Assembly: GCA_052170135.1 (NCBI GenBank)
Contig: JBQNBC010000002.1
Location: 1-64,000 of the forward strand
From: Wolinella sp052170135
GTDB taxonomy: Bacteria; Campylobacterota; Campylobacteria; Campylobacterales; Helicobacteraceae
Length of the DNA: 64,000 bases
Direction: 5' to 3'
This document shows positions 42,408 through 50,756 of this stretch, in pieces. The number at the start of each line of letters is the position of its first letter. Position 1 is the first letter of the stretch. The position numbers and the translations under genes were made by a program. The notes beneath the pieces were generated by a model, which searched no databases, was not told the origin of the DNA, and saw nothing but the letters and a program-made list of their open reading frames with translations.

Positions 42408-43012
42408 TTTGCCTCGCCTTTTAACGTGTAGTGTTCTAGAAACTTTGCAACACTTTTAATCGGAGAATCCGCAGGAATCTTTTGCAAGATTTCATTTGCC
42501 TCGGCTATCTTCCCCTCTCCCATTAGCAGATACGCCCGTCCCATAAATGCTAAATCACCAAAAAGAGTTTTATCTTTTTGTGTATACGTCGCAAGTTGCG
42601 AAGAATCCTTGGACAAAGATGCCAGCTGATAAGCAGCCAAAGACGCAATAATTTCATCTTTTGAGTCTTTTAGTCCTTCTAGTATAGCTTTGTCGCTATT
42701 TTGAGAACCTTTGTGGAATAAAAACAGCTCATAAAGCGTAGAGCCACTAGACTTTAGCTTAGCTAACAGCGCAGAATCATCTGGATTCTCAAGTAGCTTT
42801 GAGTAGATCGCGCTAATCTTTTGCGCTTCTCGTTCTTTAAGGTATTCGTAGCCACTAGAGCCTATTATAGTGGCGACTATAAGTCCAGTTAATGCAAGTA
42901 ATGGGAGTTTATACTTTTTAAACCATCCTTCAAAACGTATCAGCCCCTCTAGCATCTTCTCCTCTTGCCCTATTTCCTCTTTAATGTAATTTACATTCTC
43001 TTTTAAGCTCAT
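42404..43012 (-). CDS. Membrane-anchored YfgM-like TPR protein
   Basis: From ATG at 43010-43012 (AAGGAATCAAAC upstream) the product is 202 residues: a cytoplasmic N-terminus (MSLKENVNYIKEEIGQEEK), one membrane helix (LPLLALTGLIVATIIGSSGYEYL) and a periplasmic helical domain of TPR_21/YfgM type. YfgM in E. coli is an ancillary SecYEG-linked chaperone and lies beside bamB, as here beside the BamB-like gene, which supports both assignments. Only the later start avoids overlap with dut. Confidence 0.7.
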   Translation of the reverse strand: MSLKENVNYIKEEIGQEEKMLEGLIRFEGWFKKYKLPLLALTGLIVATIIGSSGYEYLKEREAQKISAIYSKLLENPDDSALLAKLKSSGSTLYELFLFHKGSQNSDKAILEGLKDSKDEIIASLAAYQLASLSKDSSQLATYTQKDKTLFGDLAFMGRAYLLMGEGKIAEANEILQKIPADSPIKSVAKFLEHYTLKGEAK

Positions 43013-43028
43013 GTTTGATTCCTTGTTT

Positions 43029-43457
43029 TTATTGACCTGTGCTACCAAATCCGCCCGCACCGCGCACGGTTTCATCTAGTGCTTCCACCTCGATAAACTC
43101 AGCCTGAAAAACCTGACTTATTACAGCCTGAGCTATTCTGTCGCCCTCCTCTATCTTAAAAGGCTCGTTGCTTAGATTTATCAAAAGTACCTTTAGCTCT
43201 CCGCGATAGTCGCTATCCACCGTTCCTGGTGTATTTAGCACTGTTATACCATGTTTTAGCGCAAGCCCACTTCTAGGACGTATTTGTAACTCGTATCCGC
43301 GTGTAAGCGAAACAGCAATACCTGTGGGAATTAGAGCCCTGCCAAAAGACTCTATCTCAGTCGATATGATTGAGTGTAGATCAAAGCCAGCTGCCTCATC
43401 ACTATGATATCTTGGTACTACAGCTCGCTCATGGAGCTTAAGAATCTGCACTTTCAT
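43029..43457 (-). CDS. dut: dUTP diphosphatase
   Basis: A 142-residue trimeric dUTPase that removes dUTP and makes dUMP. The five motifs are visible: AAGFDLHS, RPRSGLALKHG, NTPGTVDSDYRGE, GDRIAQAVI and the C-terminal RGAGGFGSTG that closes the active site. Follows greA by 9 bases. Confidence 0.96.
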   Translation of the reverse strand: MKVQILKLHERAVVPRYHSDEAAGFDLHSIISTEIESFGRALIPTGIAVSLTRGYELQIRPRSGLALKHGITVLNTPGTVDSDYRGELKVLLINLSNEPFKIEEGDRIAQAVISQVFQAEFIEVEALDETVRGAGGFGSTGQ

Positions 43458-43466
43458 GCTACACCC

Positions 43467-43955
43467 CTACTCAAAGTTTATCTCTTTGTAATAGACCTCT
43501 AATACCTCATAGTCTATCTCTCCATTTGGTAATTTTGCATTTATCTCATCACCCGCTCGCTTGCCAAGTAGCTGTCTAGCTAATGGTGAGCCAAAGGATA
43601 TAAACCCGCGCTCTGGATTGCTCTCTGTAGCACCCACGATTGTGTACTCATACACATCTTCACTGTCTAAATCCACAACCTTAAAAGTCGAACCAAAGTT
43701 AATTTTATCATGCATTACTTCGGCTGGATCAACCACCTGTGTGCGAGATAGTAGCTCGCTTAGTTCGCCGATTCTCGCCTCGATAAACAGTTGTCGCTCT
43801 TTTGCTGCATGATATTCAGCATTCTCTTTTAGATCACCATGTCCACGTGCGATATCAATCTCCTTAACGATTTGTGGTCGCTCCACCTCTTTTAGCTCTT
43901 TTAGCTCTTTTTTAAGCTTTTCGTAGCCATAAATCGTCATCGGCTCGTTTTGCAT
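43467..43955 (-). CDS. greA: Transcription elongation factor GreA
   Basis: A 162-residue protein that rescues backtracked RNA polymerase. The N-terminal coiled coil carries the acidic tip (ARGHGDLKENAEYHAAK), and the C-terminal FKBP-like domain ends GRGFISFGSPLARQLLGKR-type with GDEINAKLPNGEIDYEVLEV. Start ATG with GGAGATAG upstream. Confidence 0.96.
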   Translation of the reverse strand: MQNEPMTIYGYEKLKKELKELKEVERPQIVKEIDIARGHGDLKENAEYHAAKERQLFIEARIGELSELLSRTQVVDPAEVMHDKINFGSTFKVVDLDSEDVYEYTIVGATESNPERGFISFGSPLARQLLGKRAGDEINAKLPNGEIDYEVLEVYYKEINFE

Positions 43956-44020
43956 TCTATCTCCTCATTCACGCTTCTAAAAAATAAATTCATGCGAATA
44001 ATACTTAAAAAGCACTTATT

Positions 44021-45049
44021 TTACTTAATCCATTGAGCTGTATTCTCAGCACTTCCATGCCCTAAATACTCTCGCAAGCCACGACATCTAGCCAAGAATT
44101 TATCTCGATCACACTCTCTATATACGCGTAAAAGCTCCTCTTTATTGGCGCGCTCTTGTAGCAGCTCCTCGTGTAGTGGCTCGCTACCCCTATGTGCTTC
44201 AAATATATTTGCAAGTCCAATATAGTTAATTTTGACAAGATTCTTTACTATAAAGTAGTCAAATGCCCGCGCCCTATATGCAAGGACAAACGGCACACCA
44301 AAGAGTGTCGCCTCAAGCGTAGCTGTGCCACTACACACGAAGGCAAAACTAGAGTGCAAAAGTGCGTCGTGAGTATCAAAGGAGACTTCAAATCCACTCA
44401 CATCTCCATAAATCTCACTTAAATTTCTGCCTTTATAAATCTGAGGTACGACTAGAATTTTTGGCACACAAATCTCACTTGCTACTTCAGAAAAAATCGG
44501 AAAAAGTCGCGAAATCTCACCAAGTCTACTCCCTGGCATAAATGCCACACATTCATTTTTTATGCGATTCTCATCTATATTAGGTATTTGATCTAGCAGT
44601 GGATGCCCTACATATTTTGCCTTATTCTCATAGTAATTCACCTCAAAAGGGAGAATGGCCGCTAATTTATCACACGATTCTTCTATCTCTTTTGCCCTCC
44701 AGCTCTTCCATGCCCATACCTGTGGCAAGATGTAGTAGATTATCTCTTTATTTGGGTAGAGTTTTTTTATCGCTTTAGCCAATGGAATATTAAACGATGA
44801 AGAATCCATAAGAAGAATCTTGTCTGCCTCTTTTGCAAGGGCAATCATCTCGCGTTTTGCACGCCAAAAAAATGGTAGATTTTTTGCCACATCAGTAAAG
44901 CCCATAACAGAAAATTGCGCGCTAGAAAATAGCGGATCGCCAAGCTTTGGGTCAAATATCCCACATAGCTCTACTCCATCTAAATATGACAAGAGCGACT
45001 CTAGATGTAGGTTTGATGAGGGCTCAAGCGCGCTGACAAGAATCTTCAC
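44021..45049 (-). CDS. lpxB: Lipid-A-disaccharide synthase
   Basis: A 342-residue GT19 glycosyltransferase that joins UDP-2,3-diacylglucosamine and lipid X in lipid A synthesis. ALEPSSNLHLESLL at the start, QVWAWKSWRAKEIEE and ILPFEVNYYE in the middle, then VGHPLLDQ, MPGSRLGEI and CSGTATLEATLFGVP are the family landmarks. It is shorter than the E. coli enzyme (382), as usual in this phylum. GTG start at 45047-45049, overlapping the coiled-coil gene by 4 bases. Confidence 0.93.
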   Translation of the reverse strand: MKILVSALEPSSNLHLESLLSYLDGVELCGIFDPKLGDPLFSSAQFSVMGFTDVAKNLPFFWRAKREMIALAKEADKILLMDSSSFNIPLAKAIKKLYPNKEIIYYILPQVWAWKSWRAKEIEESCDKLAAILPFEVNYYENKAKYVGHPLLDQIPNIDENRIKNECVAFMPGSRLGEISRLFPIFSEVASEICVPKILVVPQIYKGRNLSEIYGDVSGFEVSFDTHDALLHSSFAFVCSGTATLEATLFGVPFVLAYRARAFDYFIVKNLVKINYIGLANIFEAHRGSEPLHEELLQERANKEELLRVYRECDRDKFLARCRGLREYLGHGSAENTAQWIK

Positions 45050-45555
45050 GTCAAATCCCCCTGCTTGTTTTCTAAGTCTCGCTCCAAGTCGCGCAACTCA
45101 ACACGCATCTTTGCATTTTCAAATTCAAGCTCAAGTATCTTTTGCTTTGTATCTCGTGCCTCTTTGAACTCCTCTAGCTCCTCTAGGATTCTCGCGACAT
45201 AGCCACGCGGATAGTATTCTCGCGCTGGTTTTGCAACCTTGATATCACCATTTTCGTCAATAATTTCAATATTTGGCAAAGCCATATCCAAAAGTGCAGG
45301 AATCTTGCAGTCGGCTAATTTGGATTCTCGCTCTCTGAGTTGGTTTTCCACGCGTAAGTTCGCATCCTGTAGCTCGCTTGCTCTGCGTAAAAGTTCACCG
45401 ATCTCATCATTTAGAGTTACTTTTTTAAGCTCAAGATTCTCAAGTTCTTTACGCCATTTCTCACGCTCGGTCTCAAAAATATCAAAAATCCTCCACTCTT
45501 CATTCGCGCTTATTTCAGCTTTTATAAATCGCTCAAAAATTGCCCTATCCTTCAC
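45046..45555 (-). CDS. Coiled-coil protein of unknown function
   Basis: A 169-residue, highly charged protein with two long coiled-coil stretches (about 25-80 and 125-168) flanking a short core (LPNIEIIDENGDIKVAKPAREY). No signal or membrane segment. It overlaps hypA and lpxB by 4 bases each, so it is translated between them; from memory H. pylori HP0868 has the same place. Start GTG at 45553-45555. Function unknown. Confidence 0.65.
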   Translation of the reverse strand: MKDRAIFERFIKAEISANEEWRIFDIFETEREKWRKELENLELKKVTLNDEIGELLRRASELQDANLRVENQLRERESKLADCKIPALLDMALPNIEIIDENGDIKVAKPAREYYPRGYVARILEELEEFKEARDTKQKILELEFENAKMRVELRDLERDLENKQGDLT

Positions 45556-45908
45556 TCGTTTGCCTCCATCTCAAGACTTAGCAAATCCATCTCTTTGCCG
45601 CTAATTATCTCTAGATTTTCCGCACCACAATATTCACACTTATTGTATCTTATCCCCTCTGGCTCACTCTCTTCACCGCATGTGATACATCGTAGTCTGA
45701 CTCGACGCCACTTTATTACAAGTTCGCTATCCTTGCAAGTCTCAGAATCGAGTTTAAAAGTCTCAAATGCACTCTTAAAAAGCTCAACTTCCACGCCATT
45801 TCGCTCGCCAAATGCAACTATGATTTTCGTTACCCTATCTGTGCTATTTTGCTTCGCGTGCTTTTCGCATAGTTCAAGAAGTGCCGCAACTATCGAGTAT
45901 TCGTGCAT
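45552..45908 (-). CDS. hypA: Hydrogenase/urease nickel metallochaperone HypA
   Basis: From the ATG at 45906-45908 the product is 118 residues and begins MHEYSIV, so that His2 can bind nickel; an earlier in-frame GTG would spoil this N-terminus. The zinc site is formed by two CxxC pairs, CITC and CEYC. HypA delivers nickel to [NiFe] hydrogenase and, in H. pylori, to urease. It follows hypE by 9 bases. Confidence 0.93.
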   Translation of the reverse strand: MHEYSIVAALLELCEKHAKQNSTDRVTKIIVAFGERNGVEVELFKSAFETFKLDSETCKDSELVIKWRRVRLRCITCGEESEPEGIRYNKCEYCGAENLEIISGKEMDLLSLEMEANE

Positions 45909-45917
45909 TTTCCCCAC

Positions 45918-46913
45918 CTAGCAGATTCTTGGCAATAGTTCGCCGCTAGGATAGTCTAGAAATCGCCTCGCGCCCCAGCTGTTTTTCATCACAACTCGTC
46001 CACTGTGTGCGCTGGATACTTCGCCTATAATCTTAGATTCTTTGCCTAGCTTATTCAAACGAAGAATCTCAAGTGCCTTTTGTGCATTTTCTCGCTTTAT
46101 GGCAATTACACACATGCCCTCATTTGCCAGATTACACGCATCAAAGCCGAGAATCTCACATATCCCCTTTACGCGCTCATGGATAACGAGAGAGGTTTCA
46201 TCGATCTCTATGCCAAACTTCTTGCCGATGACCCACTCATTTAGCACGGCTGCCAACCCACCGCGTGTAGCATCTCGCATGGTTTTCACACTCAAGTTAG
46301 CCTCTAAAAGTGGCTCTATCATGTCAAAAAGCTGCGCGCAGTCACTCTCTATCATGCCACCTAGCCCCATCTCTTCACGGCTTGCATAAATAACTGCACC
46401 ATGTGTGCCTATCGCTCCAGTGGCGATTATCACATCACCGACTTCTAGACTCTTGACACTAAGCGGAAATAGCACCTCGCCAAATGCGGTCGTTGTGATA
46501 AAAATCCCATCAGCTCCACCTTTTGGTATTACTTTAGTATCGCCAGAAATCATCTTAATCCCACCGTGATCTAACTCACGTCCCATGGAATGGACGATTC
46601 TCTTTAAAGAATTGATACTAAACCCCTCCTCAATCAAAAATGAACAAGTGATATATTTTGGTCTTGCACCCATCATGGCGACATCATTTGCACTACCGCA
46701 AATCGCGAGCTTACCTATATCGCCACCTGGAAAAAATAGAGGTGAGACACTAAAACCATCTGTACTAACAGCTACATTACCACCTAGCGTAACTACGCCA
46801 GCATCTTCGCTAGCGTCTAAAATTTCATTCCCAAGCTCATCGGAAAATACTTCCTTAATAAGGCGGCTAGTCTCTGCGCCGCCACTCCCATGCGCTAGTA
46901 AAATCTCACTCAT
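45918..46913 (-). CDS. hypE: Hydrogenase maturation protein HypE
   Basis: From ATG at 46911-46913 (GGAG 6 bases upstream) the product is 331 residues. HypE turns the carbamoyl group on its C-terminal cysteine into the cyanide ligand of [NiFe] hydrogenase. The chain ends LLPRIC with the required terminal Cys. The AIR-synthase-like ATP-binding fold is evident (ILLAHGSGGAE, DASEDAGVV, STDGFSVSPLFFPGGDIG, MISGDTKVIPKG). It is coupled to hypA; other hyp and hydrogenase genes are outside the window. Confidence 0.94.
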   Translation of the reverse strand: MSEILLAHGSGGAETSRLIKEVFSDELGNEILDASEDAGVVTLGGNVAVSTDGFSVSPLFFPGGDIGKLAICGSANDVAMMGARPKYITCSFLIEEGFSINSLKRIVHSMGRELDHGGIKMISGDTKVIPKGGADGIFITTTAFGEVLFPLSVKSLEVGDVIIATGAIGTHGAVIYASREEMGLGGMIESDCAQLFDMIEPLLEANLSVKTMRDATRGGLAAVLNEWVIGKKFGIEIDETSLVIHERVKGICEILGFDACNLANEGMCVIAIKRENAQKALEILRLNKLGKESKIIGEVSSAHSGRVVMKNSWGARRFLDYPSGELLPRIC

Positions 46914-46979
46914 TTCACGCTCCATACCAAATATCAACTATCAAAAATCTATGCTCGTTTATTGATATTAAGCCATTTT

Positions 46980-48110
46980 TTAACTGCTAAACCAACCTTT
47001 AATCTTCTCAAATACCCCTTCAAAACTCTTTGCATGAGGTGCGCCACTTTTAATTCCAAAGGAGTGATTTAGCTCCTCTAAAAGCTCACGCTGTGCATCA
47101 TTTATCTTATCTGGATAGGTGATCTTTATTTGAGCTATCAGATTCCCTTTCTGTTTTGAGTGGATATCTTTGACCCCCTCGCCACGAAATATAAACTGCT
47201 CTTTATCCTTTGTGTTTGCAGGAATCTTCAGCTCAAGTTCACCGCGTAGCGAAGGAATCTTTAGTGTCGCACCAAGCGGTACAGCGGTAAAAAACAGTGG
47301 TACTTGCAAATAAACATCGCTCCCATGACGCAAAAAGTGCTCATCTTCCTCGACGCTTACGACTAGGTATAGATCGCCTCTTGTGCCGTCTTTGCCAATA
47401 TTTCCCTTGCGGCTAACGCGAATTCTATTATCGGTATCCACACCCTCTGGTATGACCACTTCGATACTTTCGCTTGATTCTTCATATCCTTTTCCGCTAC
47501 ATTTTTGGCATTTTTCTTTGACTATCTCTCCGCTACCTTGGCATTTAGGACATGTCTGAGCAAATGTCATAAATCCCTGTCGCATGAAGACCTGCCCGCG
47601 TCCACCACAATCTTTGCAACTCTCGACTTTACCGTCTTTTGCACCACTCCCTTTGCACTCGCTACATGATTCTTTGTAGCGTACTTTCATCTCTTTTTTA
47701 CAACCAAAAATTGCCTCTTTAAAGCTTAAATCAAGTTCCATTGCAAAGTCTAGGTTGTATTTTTCTCCACTCTTTTTTCTAGTACCAGAGGAGAATCCAC
47801 CCCCAAAAACAGAATCAAAAATTGACCCCAAATCACCAAAAACATCATCAAAGTTACGCCCCGAAAAACCACTATATCCATGGCTTTCGAGCCCGCTTTT
47901 GCCATATCTGTCATACAGCGCGCGCTTATCTTCATCACTAAGCACCTGATATGCCTCGTTTACGCGCTTAAACATTTCTTCAGCATCGCTGCTACCTTCA
48001 TTTCTATCTGGATGATACTTCATCGCCATTTTGCGATAGCCCTTCTTTATTTCATCGGCGCTCGCGCCACGCTCAACACCAAGAATCTCATAGTAGTCAA
48101 AATCTTCCAA
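46980..48110 (-). CDS. dnaJ: Chaperone DnaJ
   Basis: A type I Hsp40: J domain with HPD (KYHPDRN), Gly/Phe-rich region (SVFGGGFSSG), four zinc-binding repeats (CSECKGSG, CKDCGGRG, CPKCQGSG, CQKCSGKG) and the C-terminal substrate domain. It stimulates DnaK. The frame opens with ATG at 48125, but that ATG has no ribosome site; TTG at 48108-48110 has GGAG 9 bases upstream and gives EDFDYYEILGVERG, the usual DnaJ start, so I prefer it (376 residues). dnaK and grpE are not nearby. Confidence 0.94.
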   Translation of the reverse strand: MEDFDYYEILGVERGASADEIKKGYRKMAMKYHPDRNEGSSDAEEMFKRVNEAYQVLSDEDKRALYDRYGKSGLESHGYSGFSGRNFDDVFGDLGSIFDSVFGGGFSSGTRKKSGEKYNLDFAMELDLSFKEAIFGCKKEMKVRYKESCSECKGSGAKDGKVESCKDCGGRGQVFMRQGFMTFAQTCPKCQGSGEIVKEKCQKCSGKGYEESSESIEVVIPEGVDTDNRIRVSRKGNIGKDGTRGDLYLVVSVEEDEHFLRHGSDVYLQVPLFFTAVPLGATLKIPSLRGELELKIPANTKDKEQFIFRGEGVKDIHSKQKGNLIAQIKITYPDKINDAQRELLEELNHSFGIKSGAPHAKSFEGVFEKIKGWFSS

Positions 48111-48229
48111 AGCTATAAACTCCATCTCAAAAATATTAGGTTAAAAGAACCATTTTTAGGCATTCTAGCGCGCATTGTAACAAATATAAATTTAGCACCT
48201 ATTAAAAGGTTTTTCGATAGATTCTCAGC

Positions 48230-48802
48230 ATGAAAAAAGAACTTGAATCATTTTTTACACTTGTGGAATCGTTGGAAAAACTTCCGAGTGTCGGGCGCAA
48301 ATCTGCACTAAAACTTGGCTACTTTTTAGCGATTGAAGAGAAGTTTGCCGCCTTAAAACTCGCTCATGCGCTTGAAGAGGCGGTGGTAAAAATCAAGAAA
48401 TGCTCACAGTGTGGAGCACTCAGTGAACATGAACTATGTGAAATTTGTGGCGATGAATCGCGTAATAATGGGCAGTTATGTATTGTTAATCATGCAAAGG
48501 ATATTTTCATCCTCGAAGAATCAAAACACTTCAACGGACGATATTTTGTGATCGATTCTTTAGAGGAGTGTGACTTCTCTTTTTTGCGTGAACTAATAAT
48601 TAAAGAGGAGATTGGTGAAGTTATTTTTGCCTTTTCTCCATCTTTAGCCAGCGATTCGATTATTTTTTTTGTTGAGGACAAACTTCAGGATTTACCAATT
48701 AGCTTTACCAAAATAGCTCAAGGTGTCCCAACTGGCGTTAGCTTAGAGAATGTAGATCAACTCTCACTTACCCGAGCATTCGACTCAAGAATTAAACTGT
48801 AG
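48230..48802 (+). CDS. recR: Recombination mediator RecR
   Basis: A 190-residue protein of the RecFOR/RecOR pathway. It shows the helix-hairpin-helix KLPSVGRKSALKL, a zinc motif (CSQCGALSEHELCEICGD) and a Toprim domain (LCIVNHAKDIFILEESK to VFAFSP-like strand), ending with GVSLENVDQLSLTRAFDSR. It is divergent from dnaJ and precedes the cytochrome gene. Confidence 0.95.
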   Translation: MKKELESFFTLVESLEKLPSVGRKSALKLGYFLAIEEKFAALKLAHALEEAVVKIKKCSQCGALSEHELCEICGDESRNNGQLCIVNHAKDIFILEESKHFNGRYFVIDSLEECDFSFLRELIIKEEIGEVIFAFSPSLASDSIIFFVEDKLQDLPISFTKIAQGVPTGVSLENVDQLSLTRAFDSRIKL

Positions 48803-48888
48803 AAGTATTTAAGCTTATCCTCTATAAAATGGGCTTGCCAGTCTCGACAACTGCGAAAGAAACGACAAATACAGAAAGGAAAGTTCCT

Positions 48889-49185
48889 ATGAAAAAGGTT
48901 CTTCTTGGGATGATTTTTGCGGCAGCCAGCCTAATGGCAGCTGACGGTGCTACTCTATATAAAAAGTGTGCATCCTGCCACGGTGTAAAGGCTGAAAAGC
49001 CAGCACTAGGCAAAAGCAAAGTAATTGCCGGATGGGATAAAGCACAGCTTGTAGCTGATTTGAAAGCTTACAAAGCCGGAACGCTAAACAGGAATGGCAT
49101 GGGTGCCATGATGAAAGGACAGATGGCATCACTAAGCGATGCTGACATCGATGCTGTCTCTGAGTATATCTCTACACTTAAGTAG
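48889..49185 (+). CDS. Periplasmic cytochrome c-553 type, class I
   Basis: From ATG at 48889 (GAAAGGA 8 bases upstream) the product is 98 residues. A signal peptide (KKVLLGMIFAAASLMA) is followed by the heme site CASCH, and methionines in the segment MGAMMKGQM supply the sixth ligand. It is a small single-heme electron carrier, probably between the bc1 complex and cytochrome c oxidase, like cytochrome c-553 of H. pylori. Two hairpins follow the gene. Confidence 0.9.
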   Translation: MKKVLLGMIFAAASLMAADGATLYKKCASCHGVKAEKPALGKSKVIAGWDKAQLVADLKAYKAGTLNRNGMGAMMKGQMASLSDADIDAVSEYISTLK

Positions 49186-49193
49186 CTAAACTA

Positions 49194-49219
49194 AATCCGG
49201 GGGCTTGACCTCCCGGATT
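49194..49219 (+). terminator. Terminator hairpin after the cytochrome c gene
   Basis: AATCCGGG and CCCGGATT form a perfect 8-base stem (with inner GG/CC pairing possible) beginning 8 bases after the stop. CTTCATTGT follows rather than a clean T run. Confidence 0.65.
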
Positions 49220-49231
49220 CTTCATTGTATC

Positions 49232-49260
49232 TTTCAAAGCTTGCTTTGATAGCTTTGAAA
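49232..49260. repeat. 10-base perfect inverted repeat
   Basis: TTTCAAAGCT and AGCTTTGAAA flank a 9-base loop, 12 bases after the first terminator. The loop (TGCTTTGAT... region) partly repeats the arm. It may be a second, AT-rich terminator or a remnant of a mobile sequence end. Confidence 0.45.
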
Positions 49261-49342
49261 TCCCAAATAAAAGCTTCACAAAATATTAATTGCGCTATCG
49301 CTCTATATGAATAGATATTTTTTCTATTGACACTCAAGTAGC

Positions 49343-49580
49343 ATGAGGACTCTAATGACATTGCAGGCAAGCAGCAATAAGTAGGAATCAGATATAAATC
49401 TAGCATCATTTTAAACTCTATCAAGCCTGGCTATTCAGCGCAAAATTATACGACACAACAATTTAGCACAATAAAAGCTCGATAAGGCAACAAAGCTATG
49501 TTAGAAATGGCATGCTTGCCCAAGGACAATATGGACAAAGAATCAGACATGTTCGTTATAAGCTAACATTAAATTTATAA
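49343..49580 (+). pseudogene. Possible gene remnant, unknown
   Basis: The 460-base gap between the cytochrome and CvfB-like genes contains a plus-strand frame with protein-like runs: RTLMTLQASSNK, a TAG, then SIKPGYSAQNYTTQQF, and after a frame change QQSYVRNGMLAQGQYGQ to a TAA at 49578-49580. No start or ribosome site is convincing. The pattern suggests a decayed reading frame but I cannot name a family. The rest of the gap shows nothing. Confidence 0.3.
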
Positions 49581-49653
49581 AAATATCAAGATGCGATTCT
49601 TGATAGAAACTTAACAATAAAATATCTACCAGTAATACCTAGAAAAGATGGAG

Positions 49654-50475
49654 CTACCACCGTATAGTGCCATCTTCTAGGCGTGCTCGTCCGCGCTTTA
49701 TTGCCTCGCTTAAAGCACGCTTAAAGCCTTTTTTGCTTAGTCCGGTGAGCGAAGAAATCTCATCAGGTGGAGAATCGTAATTAAGCGCAAGTGTGCCATC
49801 TGCGCGTTTTAATGCGTCAATCAACGCTTGCAACTCGTCATTTATACCGCCAGCACCCTTGCTTTTTCTTAGGCTAAGGTCTATCTTGCCATCATTGCGC
49901 ACTTTTTTGATATAGGCTTTGCGTGGGACTTTCATCTCAATTTGTTCAAAAATCTCATTTCTAAAAATCATACCCAAGAATCGCCCATTTACCACGCACG
50001 AAATACCAAGTTCTGAGCTTTCAAATGGCAAAATATTGACCTCACTAAATGTCTTAAGTGCATTACTGGCACGCTCTAACGATTCTTTAAAACCAATTCT
50101 TGCTACAAGACGATTTTCTCTATCTAGATCGATTTTTACCACGACTGTGTCGCCGATTCTAAAACGTGCACTATTTTTTGTCGGCATAAAAATATCTTTT
50201 GCAATCCCTAAATCTAAAAAACAACCTCGCTCGCCCACGCTCACCACGCGTAAAACCGTGATCTCACCCAGAATCGCAAATGGCTTTATCGTCGTAGCGA
50301 CTGGTCTATCCTCGCTATCAGTGTAGAGAAAGACATCTACTTCTGCACCCATCTCCAGCCCTTCGCATACATATCGCTTAGGGAGCAAGATAAGCTCATC
50401 AGAATCGTCACTTAAGTAGACGCCAAAATCAACAAACTTAACGACCTTGAGCCGCTGAAAAACTCCAATTCTCAA
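49654..50475 (-). CDS. CvfB-like S1 RNA-binding protein
   Basis: A 273-residue protein with tandem S1-like domains (VVKFVDFGVYLSDDSDELILLP at the N-terminus, then a second near 70-120 with GERGCFLDLGIAKDIFMP) and a C-terminal winged helix (DEISSLTGLSKKGFKRALSE). This is the CvfB/YitL layout; CvfB is an RNA-binding regulator in Gram-positive bacteria. It follows the PhnA-like gene by 4 bases. Role in this phylum unknown. Confidence 0.82.
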   Translation of the reverse strand: MRIGVFQRLKVVKFVDFGVYLSDDSDELILLPKRYVCEGLEMGAEVDVFLYTDSEDRPVATTIKPFAILGEITVLRVVSVGERGCFLDLGIAKDIFMPTKNSARFRIGDTVVVKIDLDRENRLVARIGFKESLERASNALKTFSEVNILPFESSELGISCVVNGRFLGMIFRNEIFEQIEMKVPRKAYIKKVRNDGKIDLSLRKSKGAGGINDELQALIDALKRADGTLALNYDSPPDEISSLTGLSKKGFKRALSEAIKRGRARLEDGTIRW

Positions 50476-50479
50476 GTGT

Positions 50480-50692
50480 TTATGCCTTTTTTAAAAAACA
50501 AGTTTTAAGCACAATAATTCCCTGCTTATCAACTCGCCCTTCTATCTCGTCATCTTTTGCTGTAAGCTTGATATTTTTTACTAGTGTCCCACGCTTTATA
50601 GTGTTTGATGAGCCTTTGACTTTTAAATCCTTAATCACGAGCACGCTATCGCCCTCGCTTAGCTCCGCTCCATTGCTATCCCTTATGCTCAT
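50480..50692 (-). CDS. Short PhnA/YjdM-type protein
   Basis: A 70-residue protein equal to the C-terminal domain of PhnA/YjdM (DSNGAELSEGDSVLVIKDLK, then KGSSNTIKRGTLVKNI). The N-terminal zinc ribbon of the full-length protein is absent, so this is a domain-only form. Despite the family name there is no phosphonate gene nearby. The fold is a small SH3-like barrel; function unknown. Paired with the CvfB-like gene. Confidence 0.8.
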   Translation of the reverse strand: MSIRDSNGAELSEGDSVLVIKDLKVKGSSNTIKRGTLVKNIKLTAKDDEIEGRVDKQGIIVLKTCFLKKA

Positions 50693-50756
50693 TTGTCAAC
50701 TCCTTATCTTAAACTCTCTTGGATTATAGCTAGATTCTTAACATTCAAGAATCGAC

